This document shows positions 16,718-25,508 of a stretch of DNA of 64,000 nt, in pieces. The notes below the pieces were generated by a model. The model worked only from the letters and a program-made list of their open reading frames with translations. It was not told the DNA's origin and did no database searches. The stretch is from Maricaulis sp965242785 (lineage in GTDB: Bacteria > Pseudomonadota > Alphaproteobacteria > Caulobacterales > Maricaulaceae). Position 1 is the stretch's first letter. Every line of letters starts with the position of its first letter. The translations under genes were made by a program, and so were the position numbers. The DNA lies in assembly GCA_965242785.1 (NCBI GenBank), contig CBDETA010000004.1, positions 806,001-870,000 of the forward strand. The letters run 5' to 3'.

Positions 16718-18175
16718 TCAGGCCGCATTCAGGGAAGACTTGAAGCGGGCGAGTTCCGTGTCCAGGCCCTGGGCCGCGGCATTGAGCTCGCCCGATGCCT
16801 TTGTGAACTCTTCCGCCGCTGACGAGGTGCGCTCGGCGGCATGGGACACATTGTCCATGCCTTCCGACACACGGGCCGTTGCCGAGGAGGCCGTTTCCGC
16901 CAGCTTGGCAATTTCCTGGGTGGCTTGGTTCTGCTGCGAGAAGGCCGACTGGGCGCTGTCCGTTGATTGACGCATCTCCGCAACGATCTCCGCGATCCGG
17001 GCCAGGGACTGGGCCGCGCCGCCTGAGGCTCCGCGCATGGCTTCGATCTTGCCAGCGATGTCGGTGGAGGCGCGTGTGGTCTGCTCGGCCAGGGCCTTCA
17101 CTTCGGACGCCACGACCGCAAAACCCTTGCCGGCTTCACCGGCGCGCGCCGCCTCGATGGTGGCGTTGAGGGCCAGGAGGTTGGTCTGTTCGGCGACATC
17201 GGCAACCAGCTTCATGATCGCCTCGATCTCTTCGGCCGCCGATTCCAGGGCGTCGACCGAGCGGCCGGCGCCTTCGGCTTCCGCGGCCGCCCGTTCCGAC
17301 ACGTCGGCGCTGGATTCCAGGATCCGGGCCACCTCGGCGATCGAAGCGGACAATTCCTGGGCCGCTGCGGCGACAGATTGAACGTCCGCATGGGTGGTCT
17401 GGGACTCGGTGGTGGCCAGATGCGCGCTGCTCCGTGTGGTTTCCGCGTCCTCGGCCAGCTGTCCGGCCAGACGGTCGACCTGGCTTGCCGCGCCGGAAAG
17501 GCCGCGCGCGATCTGGGTCAGGGCCAGATCAAACTCGGTCGCAAGCGTTTCGATTTCCGCGCGCTGACGTTCCGCCGTGGCCCGGGCTTCATCGGCAGCC
17601 TGTGAGCTTGCCCGGGCATTGGCCGTGGCCTCCTCGGCCTCGACGGCACGATGCGCGGCATCGCGCAGCGCTCTGGAAGCATGAAAGGTCAACCAGATCA
17701 GGGCAGCCGCCTGGCCGATGACGACAACCGCGTGAAAGGCGACCCGAGCGAAGCTGGCGCCTTCGGGAAACACCGCCCAGGGAAGCAGGAAGTTCAGGGA
17801 CAGGTGGTGTACGGCCGTTACAGCGGAAGCTGCCACGATGACCCTCCAGTCCAGCATCACCGCCCCGATGGCCAAGGCTGCAAAGAACATCATGTGCATG
17901 TCGATTTGCCAGCCCGACCCGCTCATTGCGTAGACGAACAGGGCCGGATAGGCGACCAGTGCCACACCTGTAGAGGCGCGGGACACGGTGGTGTTCGGCT
18001 GCAGTCTCCATTGGCCGATGGCAAGAACCGCGACGGCAACAGACAGGAGAGCCACACCCATAAAGCGCTCCGCCTGCACGAAAACGGTCGTCAGGGGCGC
18101 TGCGATGGCCAGGGCGCCGATGGTGAAAATCACGATCTTCTGGGCATTCCCACGCAGGGACTCAAGATGGGTCAT
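16718..18175 (-). CDS. Methyl-accepting chemotaxis protein, no periplasmic domain
   Basis: A 485-residue receptor with about six short N-terminal membrane helices (residues 15-185) and no clear periplasmic or HAMP domain. It then has a long helical cytoplasmic signalling domain with the invariant hairpin tip EQTNLLALNATIEAARAGE. It should signal through CheA/CheW, with the membrane region as the likely sensor. No C-terminal CheR-docking pentapeptide is seen. ATG 18175 was chosen over a longer frame because the upstream part is the coding tail of the preceding gene, which it overlaps by 14 bases. Confidence 0.92.
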   Translation of the reverse strand: MTHLESLRGNAQKIVIFTIGALAIAAPLTTVFVQAERFMGVALLSVAVAVLAIGQWRLQPNTTVSRASTGVALVAYPALFVYAMSGSGWQIDMHMMFFAALAIGAVMLDWRVIVAASAVTAVHHLSLNFLLPWAVFPEGASFARVAFHAVVVIGQAAALIWLTFHASRALRDAAHRAVEAEEATANARASSQAADEARATAERQRAEIETLATEFDLALTQIARGLSGAASQVDRLAGQLAEDAETTRSSAHLATTESQTTHADVQSVAAAAQELSASIAEVARILESSADVSERAAAEAEGAGRSVDALESAAEEIEAIMKLVADVAEQTNLLALNATIEAARAGEAGKGFAVVASEVKALAEQTTRASTDIAGKIEAMRGASGGAAQSLARIAEIVAEMRQSTDSAQSAFSQQNQATQEIAKLAETASSATARVSEGMDNVSHAAERTSSAAEEFTKASGELNAAAQGLDTELARFKSSLNAA

Positions 18176-18512
18176 GGGTTTCGCTTTCGGGGTTGGTCGC
18201 GGGATCACGCGGGAGAAGACATCCGCCCAGCGCGCCGGGCGGCAGCAGCAGCCAGGCGCCGGCACGCATCAGGGCTGACCGGGCCTCGGCGTCCGGGGCA
18301 GACACGATGGCGACATTGTCGAAGGCGCCAAAGCGGACGATTCCGCTGGGCGTGGCAGCCAGCGCCCGCATCACGTCATCGCTGTGCCAGCCCGGTGGGA
18401 AAATGGCGGCGATTTCAGCACTCGACGAAGACTCTGTGGCGGCCAGCAAAGGGGTCGACACAATCAGTGTGCTGATGAGCGCAATGGGCAGGGCGTCGGT
18501 GATTCGTTTCAT
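18162..18512 (-). CDS. Hypothetical exported protein upstream of the chemoreceptor
   Basis: A 116-residue protein with a signal peptide (cut after LLA near residue 24) and a small alpha/beta domain (GIVRFGAFDNVAIVSAPDAEARSALMRAGAWLLLPPG) but no recognised family. The 3' end overlaps the start of the chemoreceptor gene, so the two are translationally coupled and may work together, for example as a periplasmic accessory. A CtrA-like box lies about 45 bases upstream of its start. Confidence 0.6.
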   Translation of the reverse strand: MKRITDALPIALISTLIVSTPLLAATESSSSAEIAAIFPPGWHSDDVMRALAATPSGIVRFGAFDNVAIVSAPDAEARSALMRAGAWLLLPPGALGGCLLPRDPATNPESETHDPS

Positions 18513-18554
18513 GGGCGTGGGGCTGCGTTAAGCGCCCTTTTTGCCCGAGCAAGG

Positions 18555-18569
18555 TTAATTGCATGTTAT
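18555..18569 (-). promoter_or_regulatory. CtrA-like binding site
   Basis: Read on the minus strand, this is ATAA-N7-TTAA followed by CC. It differs by one base from the CtrA full site TTAA-N7-TTAA(C). It lies just upstream of the exported-protein/chemoreceptor operon, the class of gene CtrA controls in Caulobacterales. Confidence 0.4.
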
Positions 18570-18625
18570 CTGGTTGCGTTACAACCCCATGCGATTGTCA
18601 TTCGAAACAATATCTTAGGGTTGCG

Positions 18626-18943
18626 TTATTCGGCCGGCGGCAGAACCAGCCCGGCGTTCGTGACGGTCAGGCGGATTTCTTCGAAGCGCTCGTCTATGCA
18701 GTCCTGCATGGTGATGAAGCAGTCCTGGGCAAACCAGTCATGGGCTGAAAAACAGGCTTTGCGGGCGTCCTCGGACGGCCATAGGGCATAGGACCAGTAG
18801 AGCCCATTCTCATCCTGGTGAAGTGTGGCGCCGTAGGAACCGCAGGTTTCGTGGATGCGCCGGGTGCCTTCGGCCCAGGCCTCACGGAAGGCCTCATCCC
18901 GCCCGGGTTTCAGGCGCCAGCGATAGAGAACGGCTGAGCTCAT
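18626..18943 (-). CDS. ABM-fold (antibiotic biosynthesis monooxygenase-like) protein
   Basis: A 105-residue protein starting MSSAVLYRWRLKPGRDEAFREAW, a pattern typical of the dimeric alpha/beta-barrel ABM fold. It has a central GLYWSYALWPS strand. Such proteins are small monooxygenases or haem- or ligand-binding dimers; no substrate can be read from the sequence. The ATG overlaps the rlmN stop (ATGA), so it is translated from the rlmN message, although the functional link is unclear. Confidence 0.65.
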   Translation of the reverse strand: MSSAVLYRWRLKPGRDEAFREAWAEGTRRIHETCGSYGATLHQDENGLYWSYALWPSEDARKACFSAHDWFAQDCFITMQDCIDERFEEIRLTVTNAGLVLPPAE

Positions 18944-20127
18944 TCTTCCCCGGCGAGACGCTGCTTTCTCAGCACGCTCGCCCGCACCTTTTCGCTTTCT
19001 GAGCGAAGCTGGCCGCAGGCGGCCAGGATGTCGCGGCCGCGCGGAGTGCGGATCGGTGAGGCATAGCCGGCGCGGTTGACCACATCGGCGAAGGCCTCGA
19101 TCTGGTCCCAGTCCGAGCATTCATACGGACTGTTGGGCCAGGGGTTGAACGGGATCAGATTGATCTTCGCCGGGATGCCCTTGAGCAGTTTCACCAGTGC
19201 CCGCGCCTCGGCCAGGCTGTCATTGACGCCTTTCAGCATCACATATTCGAAGGTCACGCGCTTGGAATTGCCCAAGCCCGGATAGGCGCGGATCGCATCC
19301 ATCAGCTGGGCCAGCGGGTATTTCTTGTTCAGCGGCACCAGCTCATTGCGCAGTTCGTCGTTCGTGGCGTGCAGCGAGATGGCCAGCATTGTGCCGGTGC
19401 GTTCGCCGAGCTCAGCGATCTTCGGGACGACACCGGACGTGGAGACCGTGGTGCGGCGACGGCCGATCGCCATGCCGTCGCCATCGGAAATGATGTCGAT
19501 CGCGTCGGAGACATGGTCGAGATTGTAGAGCGGCTCGCCCATGCCCATGAAGACGATATTGGTGATCTTCCGGTTCTCGTTCGAAGTCGGCCATTCTTCC
19601 AGATCGTCCCGCGCAATCATCACCTGGGCAGCGATCTCGGCCGCAGTCAGATTGCGCACCAGTGCCTGGGTGCCGGTATGGCAGAAGGTGCAGTTCAGTG
19701 TGCAACCGACCTGGCTGGAGACACAGAGTGCGCCGGATCGGGCGACATCGGGGATGAACACCGTCTCGCACTCGACGCCCGGAGCCAGTTCGATCAGGTA
19801 TTTCCGGGTGCCGTCGACCGACACCTGACGTTCGAGCAGCTTCGGGCGCTCCAGTGTGAACTCGCGGGCCAGAACGGCGCGCAGATCTTTGGACACATTG
19901 GTCATCTCGTCGAACGAGGTGACGCCGTAATGGTAGATCCAGCGCCACAGCTGGTCGGCGCGCATCTTCGCCTTCTTCTCATCCACGCCGGCGTGCTCGA
20001 TCAGTGCGTCACGGATTTGCGGACGGGTCAGTCCGGCCAGTGACAACGGAGCGGTGGCCGGCGCCGGGCGGCGGGCCGAGGACAGGTCCAGCGCATGGGC
20101 GGACGAGGAGGCAGACTGTGCGTTCAT
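18940..20127 (-). CDS. rlmN: Dual-specificity RNA methyltransferase RlmN
   Basis: RlmN is a radical-SAM enzyme that makes m2A2503 in 23S rRNA and m2A37 in some tRNAs. The 395-residue product has the cluster motif C142-x3-C146-x2-C149, the two methyl-transfer cysteines (C135 in LCVSSQVGC and C371 in AACGQL), MGMGEPLYN, and SLHATNDELRNELVP. ATG 20127 was chosen; a longer frame to 20178 is open, but the extra residues are not family-like. TAGGAC precedes the start. Confidence 0.96.
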   Translation of the reverse strand: MNAQSASSSAHALDLSSARRPAPATAPLSLAGLTRPQIRDALIEHAGVDEKKAKMRADQLWRWIYHYGVTSFDEMTNVSKDLRAVLAREFTLERPKLLERQVSVDGTRKYLIELAPGVECETVFIPDVARSGALCVSSQVGCTLNCTFCHTGTQALVRNLTAAEIAAQVMIARDDLEEWPTSNENRKITNIVFMGMGEPLYNLDHVSDAIDIISDGDGMAIGRRRTTVSTSGVVPKIAELGERTGTMLAISLHATNDELRNELVPLNKKYPLAQLMDAIRAYPGLGNSKRVTFEYVMLKGVNDSLAEARALVKLLKGIPAKINLIPFNPWPNSPYECSDWDQIEAFADVVNRAGYASPIRTPRGRDILAACGQLRSESEKVRASVLRKQRLAGEE

Positions 20128-20213
20128 GGCGCGTCCTATAATGCAAAACGCGCGCCCCTGCGAGGCCGGGGCGCGCATGACGGTTTTGCAAAGCTGATGC
20201 GGCTGGTGCAGGC

Positions 20214-20729
20214 CTAGCCGCAGAGAGCCTCGACCCGCTGCAGTGCGGCGGTGACGCCGGACAGCGAGAATTCATAGGCCGTGGCCACGCCGGCCGCCGT
20301 GGTGGCCGTCACCCGCATCACCGATCCCCGGCGCATTGAGCGAACGAGGTCCGGCTCGTCCGAGAGATCATCCAGAAAGGCTTCCTGGCCGTCGGTGAAC
20401 ATGTCGAACCGGTCCGAGCCCACGCGCACTTCCGGCGGGCTGGTGGGGCGCAGGTCGTAGCCGACCAGAAGGTTGGGTTGTTCGTTCACCACGCCGGATT
20501 GCCAGGAGGCAATGATGAAATAGACCGTGCCATGCTCGTGTGCCCGCGGGGTGCTGTCTGTCGGGCGGGTCAGGGCATAGCAGATCAGACCGGCGTCGGA
20601 CGGGCGGGTGAAGACACGCCAGTCGCTGTACTCGCCACGAAACTCGGGTTCGTCCTGGGCGATGGCCGCAGGCAGCATCACAAGGCTGGCGGCAAACACC
20701 ATCAAACTGATCAAACGCTGGGAAATCAT
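20214..20729 (-). CDS. Invasion-associated locus B (IalB)-like exported protein
   Basis: A 171-residue protein with a signal peptide cut after AIA near residue 24, then the IalB pattern: a strand GEYSDWRVF, an early cysteine (LICYAL), WQSGVVNEQPNLLVGYDLRP, and a late cysteine (EALCG) that probably forms a disulfide with the first. IalB relatives are common in free-living alphaproteobacteria, where the role is unknown despite the pathogen-derived name. GGAAGAG lies before ATG 20729. The gene precedes rlmN by 86 bases. Confidence 0.82.
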   Translation of the reverse strand: MISQRLISLMVFAASLVMLPAAIAQDEPEFRGEYSDWRVFTRPSDAGLICYALTRPTDSTPRAHEHGTVYFIIASWQSGVVNEQPNLLVGYDLRPTSPPEVRVGSDRFDMFTDGQEAFLDDLSDEPDLVRSMRRGSVMRVTATTAAGVATAYEFSLSGVTAALQRVEALCG

Positions 20730-20808
20730 GGTCTCTTCCGGAAGTTGGCCGTGACAACACACAGGACCATTCCGGCCGTTTTGGGGCAAGGGGGATGCGC
20801 GTCTTGTT

Positions 20809-21324
20809 TCAGCTGTGCCTGGGGATGGCGGTCTGCGAGCGTCCGGGCGCGGCAGTCCATCCGATCAGACGGTCCCGGGCCAGAAACCCACGGCGACCCA
20901 GCAGCAGAAGCAAGGTCAGAAGGGCAAAGAACTGAATGAAGGCCGTTATTCCCAACAGGTCACCGGCGAAATTGGGTGAGGCGGGCAGCAGTGCCCAATC
21001 AATCCGCGCAATCCCGCCTCCGGCCAGATAGAACCACAGGGCGTGGACGTTTCTTCCCAGGACGAGCAAGAAGGCCGTCAGCATCAAGACATATCCGCTG
21101 ACGTACAAAGCGTCCTGGAGTGGGGAGATCTGGGGTAACCAGACCTGAAGCTGCAGCGGCAGATCGGCGGGGTCCAGCCAGCCGAACCTGAAGCCCAGGG
21201 TGCGCCATGTGCCAAGCGAATAGCGCCCCACGCTGAAGCACATCGTTGCAACCACGACGATGTAGAGCACCCAGTTTGTGCGTTTCAAGATGAAGGTCCG
21301 ATTGTTGGCGCTGACGACCAACAT
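20809..21324 (-). CDS. Hypothetical integral membrane protein
   Basis: A 171-residue protein with about four predicted helices, near residues 17-35, 70-92, 95-110 and 123-145, and a basic C-terminus. No family is recognised. An upstream TTG (21348) would add eight residues, but AGGAAA is well placed for ATG 21324. It stands between the isoaspartyl peptidase gene and the IalB-like gene on the same strand, with sizeable gaps, so it is probably its own unit. Confidence 0.6.
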   Translation of the reverse strand: MLVVSANNRTFILKRTNWVLYIVVVATMCFSVGRYSLGTWRTLGFRFGWLDPADLPLQLQVWLPQISPLQDALYVSGYVLMLTAFLLVLGRNVHALWFYLAGGGIARIDWALLPASPNFAGDLLGITAFIQFFALLTLLLLLGRRGFLARDRLIGWTAAPGRSQTAIPRHS

Positions 21325-21383
21325 CGGCCAGTTTCCTGATGAGACCAACTCATACCGAATGACTGCCGGCCCGAAAGCCTGTT

Positions 21384-22247
21384 CTAGCTGACCGAAACGT
21401 CGATGCGGCCGTCGGGTCCTACGCGGGCACGCTTCATGCCCGGCGAGTTGAAGGGGCTGGCAAGATTTCCCCGGCTGTCCACGGCAATCAGTCCGCCTTC
21501 GCCGCCCAGGGCCGCGACATCGGCAATCGACGCTGAAGCGGCCTCGGCCAGGGACTGGCCACCATAGGCCATTCGGGCGGAGACATCCTTGGCTGTGGCC
21601 TGGCGCAGGAAATACTCACCTTGGCCGGTGCAGGAGACCGCGACATGGCCGTCGGCCCAGCATCCTGCGCCGACGATCGGACTGTCGCCGACGCGGCCCT
21701 CCAGCTTGTTCAGCGTGCCGCCGGTCGAGGTGGCAGCCGCCAGGCGTCCGGACGTGTCCAGCGCAACACAGCCGACCGTTCCCGTGGCGATCTCGCGGTC
21801 ATCCGGCGCGGCAGCCGGCGTGTAATAGTCATTGACGCTTTCCACGCGCTCCAGGTCCTGCATGCCGGCAAAGCGTTCGGCACCGCGCCCGGCCAGCATC
21901 ACATGGCGGGTCTCGTCCATCACCTTTCGGGCTGCGTGTACCGGGCTGACATAGCCTGTCAGGGCCGCCACGGCGCCCGCCTTCTGCGTGGCCCCGTCCA
22001 TGATGGCGGCATCCAGTTCATACCGGCCGGCCTTGTTGGGCGAGGCGCCCTTGCCGGCGACGTACAGGCCCGAGGCCTCCAGCCGTCGGACGATCTCGGT
22101 GACCACGTCCAGCGCCGCATCACCCCGTTCCAGCATCGCTTTTCCGGCCTCGGCCAGTTCTCGCATGTGATTGATCTCAGGGTCGTAACTGCGGTCGGCG
22201 AGGACGCCGGCACCGCCGTGCAGCAGGAGCGCGTAGGTCTGGGCCAT
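21384..22247 (-). CDS. Isoaspartyl peptidase / plant-type L-asparaginase
   Basis: An Ntn-hydrolase precursor of 287 residues that should cleave itself before Thr157 (DREIATG|TVGCVALD), giving alpha and beta chains. The N-terminal LLLHGGAGVL and the later STGGTLNKLEGRVGDSPIVGAGCWAD and CTGQGEYFLR are family hallmarks. These enzymes hydrolyse beta-aspartyl dipeptides and asparagine in the cytosol, removing isoaspartyl residues from protein breakdown. The length and motifs are complete. Confidence 0.93.
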   Translation of the reverse strand: MAQTYALLLHGGAGVLADRSYDPEINHMRELAEAGKAMLERGDAALDVVTEIVRRLEASGLYVAGKGASPNKAGRYELDAAIMDGATQKAGAVAALTGYVSPVHAARKVMDETRHVMLAGRGAERFAGMQDLERVESVNDYYTPAAAPDDREIATGTVGCVALDTSGRLAAATSTGGTLNKLEGRVGDSPIVGAGCWADGHVAVSCTGQGEYFLRQATAKDVSARMAYGGQSLAEAASASIADVAALGGEGGLIAVDSRGNLASPFNSPGMKRARVGPDGRIDVSVS

Positions 22248-22395
22248 GGTGTGTCCTGGTCTCGGCTAGGGGTTGAGCCTCTGCTCTAGCACGCCGCCGC
22301 GGCAAGCCCACCTCCCATTTCCACCGAAACGGCGCGTTTTCTTTTTTCCCCTGACGGGCTATGTCGCAGAGCATAATCGATAAAGGGGAAGCCTC

Positions 22396-23172
22396 ATGAA
22401 AATCGACAATTCCGTCGCCGCCGTCGTCACCGGCGGTGCCTCGGGTCTCGGCGAAGGTACAGCCCGCCGTCTGGCCGCCGAGGGTGCCAAGGTCGCCATC
22501 TTCGACATGAATGAAGAACGCGGCACGGCTGTCGCCGCCGAGATCGGTGGCGTCTTCGCCAAGGTCAATGTCGCTGACGCGGATAGCGTGAAGGCCGGTT
22601 TCGAAGTGGCCCGCGCCGCGCACGGTCAGGAGCGTGTCCTGGTCAATTGCGCCGGTATCGGCTGGGCCGAGAAGACCGCCCGCCGTGCCTCCTCCGGCGA
22701 CATCGTCATGCACCAGCTCGACAAGTTCCAGCTCGTGGTCAGCATCAACCTGGTGGGCAGTTTCAACTGCGCCGCCCTGTCGGCTGCCGGCATGTTGACC
22801 CTGGATCCGGATGCGTCCGGTCGGGGCGTCATCGTGAACACGGCCTCGGTCGCGGCCCAGGACGGCCAGATCGGCCAGGTGGCCTATTCCGCTTCCAAGG
22901 GCGGGATTTACGGTATGACCCTGCCGATGGCCCGCGATCTGGCGCGCGAAGGCGTGCGCGTGAACACCATCCTGCCGGGCTTCTTCGAGACCCCGATCTA
23001 CAAGCAGATGCCGCCGGAAGTGAAAGTGAACCTGGCCAGTCACCTGCAATTCCCGCAGCGCTTCGGCACGCCGGAAGAGTATGCCGACCTGGTCGCCTTC
23101 ATGGTCTCCAACGACTACATCAACGCCGAATGCGTCCGCCTGGACGCCGGCGCGCGGATGCCTCCGAAGTAA
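22396..23172 (+). CDS. SDR dehydrogenase, 3-hydroxyacyl-CoA dehydrogenase type-2-like
   Basis: A 258-residue short-chain dehydrogenase with the NAD site TGGASGLG (12-19), the catalytic triad S151, Y164 and K168 (YSASKGG), and NCAGIG. Overall it looks like human HSD17B10 and bacterial 3-hydroxy-2-methylbutyryl-CoA dehydrogenases (SINLVGSFN, ILPGFFETPI, QFPQRFGTPEEYADL). A role in beta-oxidation or isoleucine breakdown is likely but not proven. AAGGGGA precedes ATG 22396. A strong terminator follows, so it is a single-gene unit. Confidence 0.9.
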   Translation: MKIDNSVAAVVTGGASGLGEGTARRLAAEGAKVAIFDMNEERGTAVAAEIGGVFAKVNVADADSVKAGFEVARAAHGQERVLVNCAGIGWAEKTARRASSGDIVMHQLDKFQLVVSINLVGSFNCAALSAAGMLTLDPDASGRGVIVNTASVAAQDGQIGQVAYSASKGGIYGMTLPMARDLAREGVRVNTILPGFFETPIYKQMPPEVKVNLASHLQFPQRFGTPEEYADLVAFMVSNDYINAECVRLDAGARMPPK

Positions 23173-23192
23173 CCGGACCTGCCGATGCACAC

Positions 23193-23226
23193 AAAAAAGG
23201 CCGGAGCGATCGCTCCGGCCTTTTGC
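23193..23226. terminator. Bidirectional intrinsic terminator
   Basis: A perfect palindromic stem, GGCCGGAGCG/CGCTCCGGCC, is flanked by an A-run on the left and TTTT on the right. It can end both the SDR transcript (+) and the TonB-receptor transcript (-). Confidence 0.9.
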
Positions 23227-23245
23227 TTTGGGTCTGTCGCGGGCG

Positions 23246-25342
23246 TCAGAACTGGTGACGCACGCTCAGACGGGCATTCAGCGGTTCGCCCGTGGTGATG
23301 TTGGAATTGCTGTGCGCGTCGGGGAAATAGTCCTCGTTGAACAGGTTCTCGACATTCAGCTGAAGGCGGGTGTCGTCGGTGAGGTCGTAGAACACGGCAG
23401 CATCGATGCGCGTATAGGACGGGATCTCGACCGAATTGTCTTCCAGGACGAAGAAGGCGTCCTGGAAGGTGGCGCCGAAGGCGAAGCCGAGTTGCTCATT
23501 GACCTGGATGCGGTTCCACAGTGACAGCATGTGTTCCGGCGTCTGGCGCGTGACATTGCCGTCGAACCCGCCACCTTCGACCTGGCCGTCAAGCCAGGAA
23601 TAGCCGGCATTGACCGACCAGCTGTCTGTCACCTGGCCGACCAGCTGGATCTCGAAGCCTTCGGTGGTGCTGCCGGCAACCGTGGTGACGATGGAGGCAT
23701 CATCCGGGTCGACCGTGGTGAAGGCACCGCGCTCGAGGCGGAAGGCGGCAGCGGTCAGGCTGAGGGCAGAGGTGATGTCCCACTTGGCGCCGATCTCGCG
23801 GTTCTCGAACACTTGCGGGGCGATGTCTTCCGTCGTGGTGCTAAGCGTCAGGAACTGGTCGCCGGCGCTGGGCAGGAAGGTCTCGCTGTAGCTGGCATAG
23901 AAGGAGATGTTCTCTGCCGGCTTGTAGATCAGGCCGAAGCGCGGCGAGATTTCTTCGTCGACCCGGCCACGGCGGCCATCATCGCCCGGCGACACCGCGC
24001 GCAGGTCCAGCACGTCGACATCGAAACGGTCGAAACGGGCCCCGACGACCAGTTTCAGGGCATCGGTCAGGTCGATCTGGTCCTGCACGTAGAGCGAGGT
24101 GAACTGAACGTCCGAGCGGCGGGCGCGGGCCGGCGTGACGAAGCCGAAGGACGGGATTTGCAGCGGGTCGGTGAAATCGATCGTGATCTGGTCGTCATTG
24201 CTGGCGGCGAACAGATTGTCCAGACGCGCATTGGCGGTTTCCTGGTCACCGTATTCGGCACCAACCAGCAGGGTATGGGCCAGGGCACCGGTGGTGAATT
24301 CGCCGACCAGATTGGCCTGCACCACCAGATTGGTGCGGGTCGTCGTGTCGCGATAGCCGTCCAGCGTCACCCGGTTGGGCGTTGTGGCGAGGTCGATGCC
24401 GGCGGCGTAGAGGTTCTGGTAGGCCTTGTCATAATCGGCATAGACTGCCGTCACATTGCCGCGCAGCTGGTCGGTGAATTCATGGTCGATCCGGGCCCGC
24501 AGCGTATGGGCTTCCAGCGTGGTGTTGTTCTGGTCCGGCGAGCCGAAGAAGGTGTCGTCGAAACCGGTCAGCGGACGGTTCGTACCACCGGCCACGGCGA
24601 GGGACGGCACACCGCGGTCCACGACCCGGTCATCATTGAGATATTCGTAGAAGAAGGTCGCCGTTGTCTCGTTGCCGAGGCGGACGCGCAGGGTCGGATT
24701 GATGCCGTAGCGGCTTCCGTCAAAGGCATCACGGTGATTGGCCATTTCTTCGACGAAGGCGTTCAGGCGCAGGGCCTGGCCGTCAGTCAGGTCGATATTG
24801 GTGTCGCCGCTCAGCTGGTAGGCACCGAACGTGTCCAGGCTGGCGCTGACCGTGGAGAACGTCTCATTGAAGACCGGCGCCTTGGTGACCCGGTTGATCA
24901 CGCCGCCGCCGCCGCCACGGCCGAACAGGAGGGCGTTGGAGCCGCGCAGGATTTCCACCTGTTCCAGATTGTAGAGCGGGCGGTAGTACTGGACGTCATC
25001 GCGGATACCGTTGAGGAAGAAGTCGCCGGTGGCCTGGTTGCCGCGGATGTTGATGGCGTCGCGATGGCCTTCGCCCTGGCTGATCGACAGGCCCGGCGTG
25101 TAGCGCAGGATGTCGCCGAGATTGCCAAAGCCCTGCTCGCTGATCTGGACGTCGGAAATGATCGACAGGCTCTGCGGAACGTCGATGATCGGCGTCGGGG
25201 TCTTCACGGCGTTGAGCTGGTCCAGCGACAGGTAGCGGCCCTGGACCTGGATCACATCGTCCGGTTCTTGCGCCAGGGCGGGGCCGGAGATCAGCGTGCA
25301 GGACAGGGTGGCCGAAGCCAGAAGCATGGATTTCAGGGACAT
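23246..25342 (-). CDS. TonB-dependent siderophore receptor
   Basis: A 698-residue outer-membrane receptor with a signal peptide (cut after ALA near residue 24). A plug domain carries DVPQSLSIIS, DILRYTPGLS, the RGNQATGDFFLNGIRDDVQ stretch, and LEQVEILRGSNALLFGRGG. A beta-barrel follows, ending in ARLSVRHQF with the terminal Phe needed for BAM insertion. The plug fits the ferric-catecholate/siderophore class, and the ligand is unknown. The frame is open 60 bases upstream, but the signal peptide begins at ATG 25342. Fur-like boxes in front indicate iron repression. Confidence 0.95.
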   Translation of the reverse strand: MSLKSMLLASATLSCTLISGPALAQEPDDVIQVQGRYLSLDQLNAVKTPTPIIDVPQSLSIISDVQISEQGFGNLGDILRYTPGLSISQGEGHRDAINIRGNQATGDFFLNGIRDDVQYYRPLYNLEQVEILRGSNALLFGRGGGGGVINRVTKAPVFNETFSTVSASLDTFGAYQLSGDTNIDLTDGQALRLNAFVEEMANHRDAFDGSRYGINPTLRVRLGNETTATFFYEYLNDDRVVDRGVPSLAVAGGTNRPLTGFDDTFFGSPDQNNTTLEAHTLRARIDHEFTDQLRGNVTAVYADYDKAYQNLYAAGIDLATTPNRVTLDGYRDTTTRTNLVVQANLVGEFTTGALAHTLLVGAEYGDQETANARLDNLFAASNDDQITIDFTDPLQIPSFGFVTPARARRSDVQFTSLYVQDQIDLTDALKLVVGARFDRFDVDVLDLRAVSPGDDGRRGRVDEEISPRFGLIYKPAENISFYASYSETFLPSAGDQFLTLSTTTEDIAPQVFENREIGAKWDITSALSLTAAAFRLERGAFTTVDPDDASIVTTVAGSTTEGFEIQLVGQVTDSWSVNAGYSWLDGQVEGGGFDGNVTRQTPEHMLSLWNRIQVNEQLGFAFGATFQDAFFVLEDNSVEIPSYTRIDAAVFYDLTDDTRLQLNVENLFNEDYFPDAHSNSNITTGEPLNARLSVRHQF

Positions 25343-25352
25343 GAGAACGCCT

Positions 25353-25402
25353 ATGAGAATTAAAATCAGAGGCGGAGTATTGTTCCTGAGAATGGGTGTC
25401 AA
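25353..25402 (-). promoter_or_regulatory. Candidate promoter with two Fur-like boxes
   Basis: On the minus strand a -35-like TTGACA (25397-25402) is followed by CATTCTCAG within the first box, then by a second Fur-like box CTGATTTTAATTCTCAT (25353-25369) close to the receptor start. Both contain the ATTCTCA half-site common in Fur operators. Assigned by eye. Confidence 0.45.
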
Positions 25403-25404
25403 GC

Positions 25405-25452
25405 GCAGTCGCCTGCGAGGTGCGCAGGCGACTGCTGCGCGCCTCGCAGGCG
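25405..25452. repeat. Nested inverted repeats upstream of the siderophore receptor
   Basis: A perfect 13-base inverted repeat (25405-25417 with 25423-25435, 5-base spacer) overlaps a second 11-base one: arm 25410-25420 can instead pair with 25442-25452. The element sits just upstream of the receptor's -35-like sequence. It could be an operator, a terminator or a structured RNA. Confidence 0.6.
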
Positions 25453-25508
25453 TGGTTTTTCTGCATCAGGCGAAAAAAACGTCGAAACGCGAACCCGGTG
25501 CCGCCGGG

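Noticed and set aside
23531..25363. A 610-codon plus-strand frame.
   Set aside because: It is the antisense of the TonB-dependent receptor, which has clear plug and barrel motifs.
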